A stretch of DNA of 64,000 nucleotides from positions 1-64,000 of the forward strand of contig JAESPV010000087.1 of assembly GCA_016765495.1 (NCBI GenBank), written 5' to 3'. Below, in pieces: positions 6,699 to 15,659 of the stretch (position 1 is the stretch's first letter; each line of letters starts with the position of its first letter). Origin of the DNA: Desulfocapsa sp. (GTDB taxonomy: Bacteria > Desulfobacterota > Desulfobulbia > Desulfobulbales > Desulfocapsaceae). The notes below the pieces were generated by a model. The model ran no database searches and was not told where the DNA came from. It saw only the letters and a program-made list of their open reading frames with translations. The position numbers and the translations under genes are program-made.

Positions 6699-7751
6699 AT
6701 GATCAGACTTACATCAACAGTCAAGGCCGCCGGCTGAGCAGCTAAACTTGGCCCAGGGGACCTGAGCCAGATACTCTGCGGTATAACCTTACCCAAAGAT
6801 GATAGATTAATTGTCGGAGCTGAAACCTGCGACGATGCCGGGGTATACCTTTTAAACGACGAAACAGCCCTTATTCAGACACTGGATTTCTTTACTCCCA
6901 TTGTTGACGACCCCTATCATTTTGGCCAGATTACCGCAGCCAATGCACTAAGCGATGTGTATGCCATGGGGGGGAAGCCTTTGCTTGCCATGAACATTCT
7001 TGCCTGCCCCATAAAGACCATGGAAATAGAAGTCTTCAGGGAAGTGATCAAAGGCGGCTTGTCCAAAGTAGAAGAGGCAGGTGCGCTTCTGGTTGGTGGC
7101 CATTCAGTGGAAGATGCAGAACTTAAATACGGCCTGTCTGTAACAGGAGTGGTTCATCCGGATCGGGTTCTGCTAAATAGTGGTGCCAAACCGGGAGATC
7201 GTTTAATTCTCACGAAACCTCTTGGTACAGGAATCCTCTCCACGGCCATCAAAGGCAACTTGGCAGGAAGTGAAACTGAAGAGCTTATCACACAAATCAT
7301 GGCGACTTTGAATCGTGCTCCGGCAGATGCTATAACAGCTGTTCGGGACAATGGTTATCCTGTTCATGCCTGTACTGACGTCACTGGCTTTGGCCTGCTT
7401 GGCCACCTTCATGAAATGACAGTGGCATCAGGAGTCAGTGCCAGGCTCATCAAAGAACGGATCCCGATTATTTCAGGTTGTGTTGATTTTGTCAATATGG
7501 GTATAATTCCCGTGGGAGCGTATACGAATCGCAGTTTTTATTCAAAGTGGCTCCGTAACAGTGTTAAAGACGGTGATCCCGTGGAAATGCTCATTGTTGA
7601 TCCACAAACTTCAGGTGGTCTTCTTATTGCTGCCCCACCTGCGACCAGTGAGGTACTTTTGCAAAAGCTGGAAGAATCGGACTATCCATTCTCATGTGTC
7701 GATATTGGTGAAATCGTGGAAGGAGATAGCGGGGCAGTGGTACTTGTATAA
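6699..7751 (+). CDS. selD: Selenide, water dikinase with in-frame UGA (selenocysteine)
   Basis: SelD makes selenophosphate from selenide and ATP, the selenium donor for tRNA-Sec. Reading from the ATG at 6699 gives MIRLTSTVKAAG, then TGA at 6735-6737, then AAKLGPGDLSQIL, in frame with the rest to the stop at 7749. The TGA is exactly where other SelD proteins have the catalytic Cys/Sec, and the conserved Lys follows three residues later (K16). An in-frame TAA at 6687 precludes an earlier start. Further motifs: DDAGVYLL, the QTLDFFTP-type segment, LSDVYAMGG, and VTGFGLLGH. Total 350 residues with Sec13, normal length. A reading that starts at 6957 would lose the active site. Selenocysteine machinery (selA, selB, selC) must exist elsewhere. 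Confidence 0.95.
6735..6770 (+). promoter_or_regulatory. Bacterial SECIS-like hairpin after the selD UGA
   Basis: After the UGA, TTGGC (6748-6752) pairs with GCCAG (6766-6770), a C/A mismatch follows, then CAGG (6754-6757) pairs with CCTG (6761-6764), closing a GGA loop. The loop lies 21-23 nt after the UGA, within the spacing known for bacterial SECIS elements bound by SelB, and G residues in the loop fit the usual pattern. Confidence 0.75.
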
Positions 7752-7827
7752 AAAGTTAATCACCGGTTATACATTGTGCCAGACTCCGTGCCTCATATGC
7801 GATCCGCCTGGGACTGTTTACGGCACG

Positions 7828-8997
7828 TCAAACCTCTATGATCGCCAGCAGCAGTTCGGTTAATTTAGTTAGATCCCGTAAGTCAAGACATTCTTCGGTG
7901 GTATGAACCTTATTCATACCCGTGGCAATAATAGCTGTTCGAAGCCCGTAACTATTAAAGATATTGGCGTCCGATCCCCCGCCTGCGACCTCAAAAACGA
8001 CTTTACGCTCAAGAATATCTGCAGCCTGCTTCACCCGATCCACAACTGTTTCATGGTCACTAAGTCGCATGGCCGGGTAGTCTGTTTCAACCTCGATTTC
8101 CACGGAAGGTTGGTGCTTCCCTTTCACGTGAGTCGCCTCGTGCAACACCACTTTTTGGAAGGCGGCTGTAATTTTCCGGGTATACTCTTTTAGTTTCGCA
8201 GGTGAGTGCGAACGAACCTCTCCTTCAATGGTAATGAGATCAGGGATAATATTTGCTGCAACACCACCATGAATCAAGCCAAAGTTTGCCGTGGACTCCT
8301 CATCAAGGCGTCCGAGGCGAAGACCAGCAATGGCGTGTGCTGCCAGGCAAAAGGCCGAGACTCCCTGTTCCGGATTCAATCCAGCATGAGCTGCGATGCC
8401 ATGTACCGTAATCTTCAGGCGATTTGCTGCAGGGGCACCCACAATAACTCTATCAATGCCGGTTGAGTCAAGGGCATAGCCAATTTTTGCCTGTACAAAA
8501 CCTGGGTTAAAGTTTTTTGCTCCGAGAAGACCCACCTCTTCGCAGGTAGTAAAAATAATTTCGATGGGACCGTGTGGCAGTTTATCTTCGCGTAAAACCC
8601 GTAACATTTCAATAAGGGCTGCGATACCGGACTTATCATCTCCCCCGAGAATCGTATTGCCCCTTGAGGTGAAAATATCACCGGTTCGAAACACTTCTAC
8701 ACCACGTCCCGGATTTACTGTATCCATATGGCAGGCGAAAAAAATCGGTTCTTTTTCGATGGTTCCGGGAAAACGGACGATCAGGTTCCCGCTATTTGAT
8801 CCTGTTTTCTCTGCAGACTCATCCTCAACAACTGATTCTGCTCCCAGATCGGTCATTAGCCTGGTCAGAAAATCAGCAATGTCTCTTTCTTCAAAAGACG
8901 GGCTATCAATTTCGCAGAGTTCGGTAAACGTATCAGTCAATCGTTCTCTGTTGATGGAATATCTGATTGTTGTCTGTGGCTTCATAATCGCGCTCAT
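7828..8997 (-). CDS. M20-family metallopeptidase, PepT-like
   Basis: A 389-residue cytosolic zinc peptidase of the M20/M28 clan. Metal and catalytic motifs: ACHMDTVNPG (metal His and catalytic Asp), GGDDKSGIAA (bridging Asp), TCEEVGLLGAKN (catalytic Glu and metal Glu), DSTGIDR, and near the C-terminus GGGSDANIFN and VHTTEE (metal His). The dimerisation domain occupies about residues 185-295. Closest by eye to the peptidase-T-like group (YqjE/PepT2) rather than DapE. It probably trims small peptides; substrate is not determinable. It converges with selD. Starts at residue 1 or at M5 are both possible. Confidence 0.85.
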   Translation of the reverse strand: MSAIMKPQTTIRYSINRERLTDTFTELCEIDSPSFEERDIADFLTRLMTDLGAESVVEDESAEKTGSNSGNLIVRFPGTIEKEPIFFACHMDTVNPGRGVEVFRTGDIFTSRGNTILGGDDKSGIAALIEMLRVLREDKLPHGPIEIIFTTCEEVGLLGAKNFNPGFVQAKIGYALDSTGIDRVIVGAPAANRLKITVHGIAAHAGLNPEQGVSAFCLAAHAIAGLRLGRLDEESTANFGLIHGGVAANIIPDLITIEGEVRSHSPAKLKEYTRKITAAFQKVVLHEATHVKGKHQPSVEIEVETDYPAMRLSDHETVVDRVKQAADILERKVVFEVAGGGSDANIFNSYGLRTAIIATGMNKVHTTEECLDLRDLTKLTELLLAIIEV

Positions 8998-9047
8998 TTA
9001 GTGAGGTATTTGTTTGAGGATACCTTGAGATCAATTTGTTTGCTGCT

Positions 9048-10214
9048 TCATTTTTTAACCAGAAGAACAACTGCATGACAACTAATCCCTTCCACTCTTC
9101 CTGTGAATCCCATCTTTTCAGTGGTGGTTGCCTTGACGTTCACCTGATTGTTTCCAACTGAGCAGGCCTCTGCAAGAATAGCCTGCATCTTCTGGACAAA
9201 TGGAGCCAGTCTGGGTTGCTGACAGACCACTGTAATATCTGCATTTGAGAGAATATAATTACGTTCTTTTGCCAGTTGCACGACTTGTTTAAGGAGTAAA
9301 ATTGAGTAGATATTCTCAAACTGATTATCAGAATCTGGAAAATGTGCCCCTAAATCTCCTGCCCCCAGGGCACCAAGAATTGCATCACATAGAGCATGAG
9401 TTAAGACATCTGCATCGGAGTGTCCGGCAAGACCCATTTCGTAGGGTATCGTTACTCCCCCAAGCACCAGTTCACGGTCACTCACAAATCGATGCGCATC
9501 GTAGCCATGACCAATTCGCATGGAAGACGTATTGGTTTGTTGCATAATTTTCTCCGCAATAGTCAAATCATCGGGTCGGGTAATCTTGAGATTTGTCTCA
9601 GACCCCTCCACAAGATGTACCCTGGTTCCTGCCAGTTCCAAAAGAGAGGCTTCATCTGTTACATCCCTGTCTCCTGCAGCTTCATAGGCATCCATAAGAA
9701 GCGAGAGCCGGGCAGCTTGAGGTGTCTGTGCCTGCCAGAGATTGTCCCGGTCAACGGTGGCAAGGATGCGATTATCAGCACCACCTTTTTTCAAAGTATC
9801 CTTGACAGGCACTGCAGCAATGGCTGCTCCATACTTTGATACCGCGTTACAACAGTCAGCAATCAGCTTCTGCGTTACCAGGGGACGTGCACCATCATGA
9901 ACAAGAACAGTTTCAATATCACTGCCAAGAAGGTCAAGCCCTGCCTTCACTGAGTCCTGACGTCGTCTACCTCCGGCAATAACCTGTAGAGTATCCGTTG
10001 CCAAATTGTATTCATCCAGCAAATCTAATGTAAAATCAACACGATCTGCTGGCACCACAACCACAATGCTATCAACAGAAGGGGAACTCACAAAGACACG
10101 AACAGTATGAACAAGAATGGGGACGCCAACAAGGAAGTGGTACTGTTTGGGATGGTCCAGGCCCATCCTGCTTCCGCTTCCGGCAGCAGGAATTATGGCA
10201 ACTGTTGAAGACAT
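9048..10214 (-). CDS. ispDF: Bifunctional IspD-IspF (MEP pathway fusion)
   Basis: A 388-residue fusion. Residues 1 to about 228 are IspD (CDP-ME synthase): AIIPAAGSGSRMG with PKQYHFLVG binds CTP, and VLVHDGARPLV and PVKDTLK follow. Residues about 232-388 are IspF (MEcPP synthase): RIGHGYDAHRF with D and H zinc ligands, LAGHSDADVLTHALCDAILGAL and DIGAHFPD-like AHFPDSD, ending in VKATTTEKMGFTGR. Such fusions are known in alpha-, epsilon- and some deltaproteobacteria; they catalyse two non-consecutive steps of isoprenoid precursor synthesis. A 9-nt tandem array begins 3 nt upstream of the ATG and takes the place of a Shine-Dalgarno. Confidence 0.95.
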   Translation of the reverse strand: MSSTVAIIPAAGSGSRMGLDHPKQYHFLVGVPILVHTVRVFVSSPSVDSIVVVVPADRVDFTLDLLDEYNLATDTLQVIAGGRRRQDSVKAGLDLLGSDIETVLVHDGARPLVTQKLIADCCNAVSKYGAAIAAVPVKDTLKKGGADNRILATVDRDNLWQAQTPQAARLSLLMDAYEAAGDRDVTDEASLLELAGTRVHLVEGSETNLKITRPDDLTIAEKIMQQTNTSSMRIGHGYDAHRFVSDRELVLGGVTIPYEMGLAGHSDADVLTHALCDAILGALGAGDLGAHFPDSDNQFENIYSILLLKQVVQLAKERNYILSNADITVVCQQPRLAPFVQKMQAILAEACSVGNNQVNVKATTTEKMGFTGRVEGISCHAVVLLVKK

Positions 10215-10217
10215 TTT

Positions 10218-10250
10218 GATAAATTAGATAAATTAGATAAATTAGATAAA
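10218..10250. repeat. 9-nt tandem repeat at the ispDF translation start
   Basis: GATAAATTA is repeated exactly at 10218, 10227 and 10236, followed by a partial GATAAA. On the minus strand this array ends 3 nt before the ispDF ATG and covers the space where a ribosome binding site would be. No purine-rich Shine-Dalgarno is visible. Confidence 0.85.
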
Positions 10251-10278
10251 AGAACGAATCTCTTAAAAAAAAAGAAAT

Positions 10279-10637
10279 GGAGCGGGCTATAAGCCGAATC
10301 CTGTTCCCCTTACGGGGTCATGATCATTTCACTGGGATGCCGGTCGCCCGACACCTCTTGCAACCTACCCGAAGACTTCGGGCGGGCAGCCCGTGGGACG
10401 TCTTCCTATTTGGTCTTGCTCCGGATGGGGTTTACCCTGCCTTGTATATCACTATACAAGCGGTGAGCTTTTACCTCGCCATTTCACCCTTACCGAATCA
10501 GAAGATCCGGCGGTATATTTTCTGTGGCACTTTCCGCCGGTCACCCGGCGTTCGTGTTACGAACCATCCTGCCCTGCGGAGTTCGGACTTTCCTCTCAGA
10601 TTTTTTTTAAACACCTGAGCGATCATGCACCCGCTCC
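10279..10637 (-). ncRNA. rnpB: RNase P RNA, bacterial class A
   Basis: Read on the minus strand, the 5' GGAGCGGG (10637 end) pairs with the 3' CCCGCTCC (10279 end) as helix P1. Hallmark segments are present: GAGGAAAGTCCGAACTCC near the 5' end, GCAGGATGGTTCGTAAC, the GGTAAGGGTGAAATGG core, and the ACAGGATTCGGCTTATAG segment at the 3' end. Length about 359 nt. A T-rich run (10263-10275) follows the 3' end and can serve as terminator. The RNA is the catalytic subunit that matures tRNA 5' ends. It sits between the zinc-ribbon gene and ispDF on the same strand. Confidence 0.96.
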
Positions 10638-10701
10638 ATTAGTCTCTATAGCGACAATTACTTAAAAAAAAAACAAAAAAACAAAAAAACGCCAGCTGCT
10701 C

Positions 10702-11424
10702 TTATGCCTCAGCCTCTTCCACCGGTTCATGGTACATAATCCGCTGACAGGTTGGGCAATCAAAATGTTCATCACCACGAAGAAGCAGATTGTATTGCTG
10801 AGGCGGGATGGCCATAAAGCAGCCCTGACAAACTCCTTCAAGGACATTTACAACGCCAAGACCATTGCGGTGAGCACGAAGCGTGTCATATTTTTTCAAC
10901 ATCTGAGCCTTTAACTTATTCGCCTGAGTCTTCCGTTTCTTTTTCTGAGTATTTTTCTTTTTATTAATTGCTGCAATTGCCTTCTTGACTTTCTCAGTCT
11001 CTTCCAGAAGCAACTCTGTCTCACCCTTGAAAAGATTTTTATTTTCTTCGATATCGGCGGTAAGTTGTTCTATTTCTTCCAAAATAGCTATAACCTTATC
11101 GTTTTTTTCTTTTACACCCTTTTTCCCGTCCTCGATCTCTTTCAACAGGGCAGTCTGTTCACGTCCGGTCTGAACCTGCATCATCTTGGATTGACGATCT
11201 TTTACATGCACCATTGCATCGGCAATTTCCACTTCCAGCATGCGATATTCTTTTTCGAGAGTTTCGATTTTTTCAGTGAGAGTTCCAATTGTGGCCTCCC
11301 TGTCTGCGAGCTCAGCACTTTTTATATCAAGTGCTTCCTGCTCTCGCTGAATATCGGAATCGATAGTATCAATAATGTGGTCAATGGTCTGCAGCAAGGT
11401 TAGTTGGGCTATTTCTTCGTTCAA
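10702..11424 (-). CDS. Coiled-coil protein with C-terminal C4 zinc ribbon (DUF164-type)
   Basis: A 240-residue protein. The first about 175 residues are a highly charged antiparallel coiled coil rich in Glu/Lys. The C-terminus carries CQGCFMAIPP and DCPTCQRIMY, two CxxC pairs forming a zinc ribbon. This matches the DUF164/zf-RING_7 family, of unknown exact role, thought to bind nucleic acid or protein. The start is TTG at 11424 with AGGAG 8 nt upstream. It lies 55 nt after the Nif3-like gene on the same strand, a pair often seen together in bacteria, so an operon is likely. rnpB follows. Confidence 0.85.
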   Translation of the reverse strand: MNEEIAQLTLLQTIDHIIDTIDSDIQREQEALDIKSAELADREATIGTLTEKIETLEKEYRMLEVEIADAMVHVKDRQSKMMQVQTGREQTALLKEIEDGKKGVKEKNDKVIAILEEIEQLTADIEENKNLFKGETELLLEETEKVKKAIAAINKKKNTQKKKRKTQANKLKAQMLKKYDTLRAHRNGLGVVNVLEGVCQGCFMAIPPQQYNLLLRGDEHFDCPTCQRIMYHEPVEEAEA

Positions 11425-11479
11425 AATTCTTCTCCTGTATCTGAATATTTGCGTATAGGTTTAGTATTTCAATGAAAAT

Positions 11480-12301
11480 TCATTGTTCTTTATTGATAGT
11501 TGTAAAAACCGGTTTCTCCGATTCAGGCTGTAAGATCTGTAGACTCCAGCCCGAAGCTACGGCCTCAGCCTCCAGTTGTTTTTCAAGTAAAACCAAGGCG
11601 GGACGTTCCGTAGCATAGTGCGTCCCGTCAATTACACAAAACCCGATCTCTTCTGCCCAGCGAGCGGTCGAATGTTTGATTTCAGCTGAAAGGTAGACAT
11701 CTGCACCCAGCCTAAAAGCCTCTTCTGTAAGCTCAGAACCACTGCCGCCACACAGCGCAACAGTTCGTACTTCTCTGGGTGATTTACCGGCAAGCATCAC
11801 GTTGTCTCTATCCAGAGCTTTAAACACCTTCTCCATAAATGATTCAAAAGAAAGAGGTTCGGCATACCTTCCGATCCGTCCCAATCCCTGGTTTTTATTT
11901 TCCAATGAAGAACTACAGCGCAGGGGCGATAACTCTTCCAAGTCCAAGAGTCTGGCTAAAGCATCACTGACACCGGGAGCTGCACTGTCAAAATTGGTAT
12001 GACAGGCAATCACATTAATTTTCTCAGCAAGTGCAAGCTCTAAAAAGGCACCATCGGGGGAATGAGTGTGGACAAAGGGCAGTGGATGAAAAATACAGGG
12101 ATGGTGAGTAATAAGAGTATCGGCACCACGACTGATGGCCTCTTTAAGAAGAGGCAGGGTAGGGTCAAGTCCGAGAAGGACAGAGCGGGTGTCCCTTTCT
12201 GGATCACCAATCAAAAGCCCCACATTGTCCCAGCTTTCAGCAAGGTCGAAAGGTGCAATCCTGTTAAGAGCATTTAAGAGCTCAGTCAGCTTGACAACCA
12301 T
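11480..12301 (-). CDS. Nif3-like dinuclear metal-centre protein
   Basis: A 273-residue member of the NIF3/YqfO/YbgI family. Metal-binding segments: ESWDNVGLLIGDP, DTLITHHPCIFHPLP and VIACHTNFDSA in the N-terminal half, then VALCGGSGSE and the C-terminal FCVIDGTHYATERPAL. The family forms a toroidal hexamer with two metal ions per subunit; older annotation as GTP cyclohydrolase I type 2 is poorly supported. This is the short form without the YqfO insertion. GGAGGG lies 5 nt before the ATG. First gene of a probable operon with the zinc-ribbon gene. Confidence 0.9.
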   Translation of the reverse strand: MVVKLTELLNALNRIAPFDLAESWDNVGLLIGDPERDTRSVLLGLDPTLPLLKEAISRGADTLITHHPCIFHPLPFVHTHSPDGAFLELALAEKINVIACHTNFDSAAPGVSDALARLLDLEELSPLRCSSSLENKNQGLGRIGRYAEPLSFESFMEKVFKALDRDNVMLAGKSPREVRTVALCGGSGSELTEEAFRLGADVYLSAEIKHSTARWAEEIGFCVIDGTHYATERPALVLLEKQLEAEAVASGWSLQILQPESEKPVFTTINKEQ

Positions 12302-12334
12302 TGTCCCTCCCGCCTAATTGCTTGGGATCAGGCA

Positions 12335-12370
12335 TAAAAAAAAGGTACAGCCCTTGTGGGATGTACCTTT
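12335..12370 (-). terminator. Intrinsic terminator on minus strand
   Basis: AAAGGTACA (12341-12349) pairs with TGTACCTTT (12362-12370); on the minus strand the stem is followed by eight or nine T. It lies 270 nt downstream of the tRNA and just upstream of the Nif3-like gene, so it may end the tRNA transcript. Between it and the tRNA (12371-12643) I see no convincing gene; an unrecognised small RNA there is possible. Confidence 0.7.
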
Positions 12371-12643
12371 GGATTTCTGGCTCTCTCAAGCAGGATGTCT
12401 TGCCTGCTGGAGCAAAAGCGAGTATGAATGGTGAGGCAACTGACCTCTCTCTGTCTGGAAAAACGTGTATTCTATTCAAGGAACCTGGTCATTTGTGCAG
12501 ATTCTATATCTAACCCGACAAGTCGGAAACTTTTAGTGTCGCTGGATAAGTACCTTGTGGGGATATGTAAACGAGTAATTTCATTTATGCTCTTTAAAAT
12601 TCTTGTTTTTTATTACTGCTTTTATGGAGTAAGGTACTAAAAA

Positions 12644-12719
12644 TGGTGGGCGCAGTAGGATTCGAACCTACGACCGACCGGTTATGAGCCGGTGGCTCTA
12701 CCAACTGAGCTATGCGCCC
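12644..12719 (-). tRNA. tRNA with CAU anticodon (Met; Ile2 not excluded)
   Basis: A complete cloverleaf on the minus strand: acceptor GGGCGCA/TGCGCCC, D-arm with AGCTCAGTTGGTAGAGC, anticodon stem CCGGC/ACCGG-type around CTCATAA (anticodon CAT), T-arm with GGTTCGAATCC, and an encoded CCA (12644-12646). 76 nt. The first base pair G-C excludes initiator tRNA. Elongator Met is more likely than lysidine-modified Ile2, but sequence alone does not settle it. Confidence 0.92.
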
Positions 12720-12884
12720 GCTCCGGCGTAAAAACCTCTTATATAAAATCAGCTGGAGCAAATTGTCAACTAAAAAACACCTCTCTCGGGGGAAAACGCT
12801 GTTTTTTCTTTAAAACAGCTTCTTTTTGTATTCTTCCCTGATTGAGAGGTTCAGATAATCACGATACAGTACACCTTATACCTT

Positions 12885-14714
12885 ATGATCTATAATAATC
12901 TTCTCTTCTTTCTCGTAGCAATATTTCTGTTTACCATGACCAGTGGAACCGAGGCACCCCTGTTTCCATTTTTCGGTTCACTGGGGATATTTTCCACCCT
13001 TCTTTTTATTTTTGACCGTATTGCCAAGCGTCTTTATGGACAGATGGTCAAAAATGGTTCCGATGCATATTTTGATGTGGAAAAACGCCTCTCACTGCTG
13101 GCATTGCTTTTTTATGCAGCAGCTCTTTTTTTCTGCGATATTCATCATTATTTAACGCCACTTTCTTTAGATGGACGGTTTCCTTCTTTTACGAATATCG
13201 GAGGGCTTGTCGTCTTTTTCCTTTTTCTGCTCCTGATGTGGCGACGGGCAAAACCTGCCTACGAGATATTTTTTGAGCGCAGTTATACAACCGCTTCTTT
13301 TCTTATCTCCAACACCAAGACAAATCTGCCCATTGTTTTTCCCTGGGTTTTTCTTTCTCTCGCCAATGATCTCCTGGCTCTGCTACCTTTTCCGGCAGTT
13401 AAGACATTCCTCCATTCGGAGCTTGGTGAGTATGCTTTCTTTATTCTGTTTCTCCTTCTGATTCTGATCTTTTTTCCTCCAATGGTTCGCAGGCTCTGGG
13501 GCTGCACTCCGTTACCCGAAGGAGCATTGCGTGATCATCTGCATCGCTTTTTTAAGAGTCAACGGTTTTCTGCCAGGATCTTTATCTGGCCCCTTTTTGA
13601 GGGAAGAGTCATCACTGCTGCTGTCATGGGAATTGTCCCTGGATTACGGTATGTTATGGTCACACCCGCCTTGCTTCGGCACTTGTCACTTGAGGAATTG
13701 GATGCTGTGATGGCTCACGAGATTGGCCATATCAAGAAAAATCATATGCTGCTCTATCTTTTTATTATTTCAGGATTTTCAATTATGGCCGGGTTTGTCC
13801 TTGAACCATTGACCTTGTTTCTGCTTTCACGAAGCAGTTTTTATACGCTTCTTGAGGTCAGTGGACTCACTGCTGAAAACCTCCTCACTGTATTTATCGT
13901 AATTACTATTCTTACTTCAATGATCCTCTACTTCCGTTTTTTGTTTGGTTATTTTATCAGGAACTTTGAACGTCAGGCTGACCTCCATGTTTTCAAGGCC
14001 ATTGGCAGCAGTACCGCCATTATCTCAGCATTTGAAAAGATTGCCGTACTTTCAGGAAACACCCGAGACCTGCCAAGCTGGCATCACTTCGGAATCGGTC
14101 AACGGGTGGATTATCTTGAAAAATGCGAAGCGGATAAATCGTGGATTACACGTCATAATCGCAAGGTCTGGCTGAGCCTGCTCGCGTATACTGTCCTTAT
14201 TGCGGTTGCAGCTTCCGGGAAAAACTTCCTGCCAACGGAATCCTGGAAGCAGGGCTATGAGGAAAAGTACACAGAATTTTTTCTTGACCAAAAACTTATG
14301 CGGGAGCCAGAGAAGGCTCTGTGGCTAGGTATTGCCGGTGACCTGATGCAGCACAAAAAAATGGAGAAAAAAGCCATTGCTGCCTATGAAGAGGCTCTGA
14401 TACTTGAACCATCCAACCCAAAACTGCTCAACAATCTGGCATGGTTGCTTTTAACGAGCGAAGACCTTCGTTTGCGCAATCCGGAAAAAGCACTCGACCT
14501 TGCCCGACTTGCTGCGATACAGGTTCCTGCTGCGTATGTTCTGGATACTCTGGCAACGGCCTATTGGGCCAATGGGTATATACAAAAAGCAATTGAAACG
14601 GAAAAGCAGGCACTCTTCGTCGACCCCGAGGAGGGTGCGTATTATCGGGCACAAATCCACAAATTCGGCACGGAAAAATATATGCCAATAGAATCGAAAG
14701 AGAATGTAAAATGA
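12885..14714 (+). CDS. M48-family membrane metalloprotease with TPR-like C-terminus
   Basis: A 609-residue integral membrane protein. About six to seven hydrophobic segments lie in residues 1-210 and 285-365. The zinc motif HEIGH is in AVMAHEIGHIKKNH (about residue 280), and the third ligand Glu is in FERQADLHVFKAIG (about residue 365), as in the HtpX/Ste24 group (M48). After a last membrane segment near residue 430, residues about 475-600 form TPR-like helical repeats (KKAIAAYEEALILEPSNPKLL and IQKAIETEKQALFVDPEEG) that would face the periplasm or cytoplasm and bind partners. Likely in membrane protein quality control (inference). It is followed by nfo 25 nt on. Confidence 0.85.
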   Translation: MIYNNLLFFLVAIFLFTMTSGTEAPLFPFFGSLGIFSTLLFIFDRIAKRLYGQMVKNGSDAYFDVEKRLSLLALLFYAAALFFCDIHHYLTPLSLDGRFPSFTNIGGLVVFFLFLLLMWRRAKPAYEIFFERSYTTASFLISNTKTNLPIVFPWVFLSLANDLLALLPFPAVKTFLHSELGEYAFFILFLLLILIFFPPMVRRLWGCTPLPEGALRDHLHRFFKSQRFSARIFIWPLFEGRVITAAVMGIVPGLRYVMVTPALLRHLSLEELDAVMAHEIGHIKKNHMLLYLFIISGFSIMAGFVLEPLTLFLLSRSSFYTLLEVSGLTAENLLTVFIVITILTSMILYFRFLFGYFIRNFERQADLHVFKAIGSSTAIISAFEKIAVLSGNTRDLPSWHHFGIGQRVDYLEKCEADKSWITRHNRKVWLSLLAYTVLIAVAASGKNFLPTESWKQGYEEKYTEFFLDQKLMREPEKALWLGIAGDLMQHKKMEKKAIAAYEEALILEPSNPKLLNNLAWLLLTSEDLRLRNPEKALDLARLAAIQVPAAYVLDTLATAYWANGYIQKAIETEKQALFVDPEEGAYYRAQIHKFGTEKYMPIESKENVK

Positions 14715-14739
14715 AAACTCGATGCAGGAGATACACAAA

Positions 14740-15588
14740 ATGGCGTTATTAGGAGCACATGAATCCGTTGCCGGTGGATTACACCTTGCCTTTGACAGAA
14801 TACAGGCGGTGGGTGGTTCCGCTCTGCAGATTTTTACCCGCAATCAACGGCAATGGACGCCTTCACCGGTGACCGAAGAGGAGCAGGCACTCTTTAGTAA
14901 TGCCTGGAAGAACTGTCCAGACATGGTTGTTGCTTCGCATGTATCCTATCTGGTTAACCTGGCATCGGGGAAGCCTGATCTTGTCAAAAAATCCATCACA
15001 GCTTTTGCCGATGAATTGAAGCGTTGTGAGTTATTAAACATCCCAATGGTGGTTATGCATCCCGGCTCCCATGGTGGAGATGGTGTGGAAACAGGTATTG
15101 CCAGATTCACAGAAAACCTTGATCTGGCACTTGAACGTGCTGACAACAAAGTAACAGTCCTGCTTGAAACCACGGCAGGGCAGGGTACGAGCCTTGGCAG
15201 TCGTTTTGAAGAACTTGCGGCAGTTATTGGCGGTTCAAAATATGAGAACAAACTTGGGGTCTGCGTGGATACCTGCCATATTTTTGCTGCTGGCTATGAC
15301 ATTCGCAGTATGGCAACCTACCAGGCAAGCATGGCAGAATTTGACAAATCAGTAGGAATAGAACGAATCAAATTCTTCCATCTTAATGATTCAAAAAAAG
15401 GACTGGAAAGCAGGGTGGATCGACACGAACATATTGGTCAGGGTGAAATCGGACTGGAAGGCTTCCGAAGCCTCCTGAATGACCCACGTTTTGCAAACCA
15501 CCCCATGACACTTGAAACCCCAAAAGGAAAAGATCTGCAGGAAGACCGGGATAATCTTGCCACTTTACGTGGTCTTCTTGCCTCCTGA
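14740..15588 (+). CDS. nfo: Endonuclease IV (deoxyribonuclease IV)
   Basis: A 282-residue AP endonuclease that cuts 5' to abasic sites, with a trinuclear zinc centre. Zinc-ligand segments are recognisable: LLGAHESVAGG (His near the N-terminus), VVMHPGSHGG, LLETTAGQG (Glu), VCVDTCHIFAAGYD, FHLNDSKKGLESRVDRHEHIGQG and MTLETPKG. I prefer ATG 14740 because AGGAG ends 9 nt upstream and homologues begin at MALLGAHES; an in-frame ATG at 14722 would contain that site. Same strand as the protease gene upstream; converges with purL. Confidence 0.95.
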   Translation: MALLGAHESVAGGLHLAFDRIQAVGGSALQIFTRNQRQWTPSPVTEEEQALFSNAWKNCPDMVVASHVSYLVNLASGKPDLVKKSITAFADELKRCELLNIPMVVMHPGSHGGDGVETGIARFTENLDLALERADNKVTVLLETTAGQGTSLGSRFEELAAVIGGSKYENKLGVCVDTCHIFAAGYDIRSMATYQASMAEFDKSVGIERIKFFHLNDSKKGLESRVDRHEHIGQGEIGLEGFRSLLNDPRFANHPMTLETPKGKDLQEDRDNLATLRGLLAS

Positions 15589-15659
15589 CCCTGAGGAACG
15601 GGAGGGAAATTTGCAAACTTCGTAAATGGGATAAAATATATCTGTCCATGGATCACCTT

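Noticed and set aside
6957-7751. A 264-codon selD reading starting at ATG 6957
   Set aside because: It lacks the catalytic Sec/Cys and ATP-binding N-terminus. The upstream sequence continues the SelD protein in frame through a UGA, so the true start is 6699.
10277-10665. Plus-strand reading frames of 90 and 113 codons
   Set aside because: They lie on the antisense strand of rnpB, whose RNA structure explains the sequence.
12282-12479. 65-codon minus-strand frame upstream of the Nif3-like gene
   Set aside because: It runs through a transcription terminator and overlaps the ribosome site of the Nif3-like gene; composition is not protein-like.
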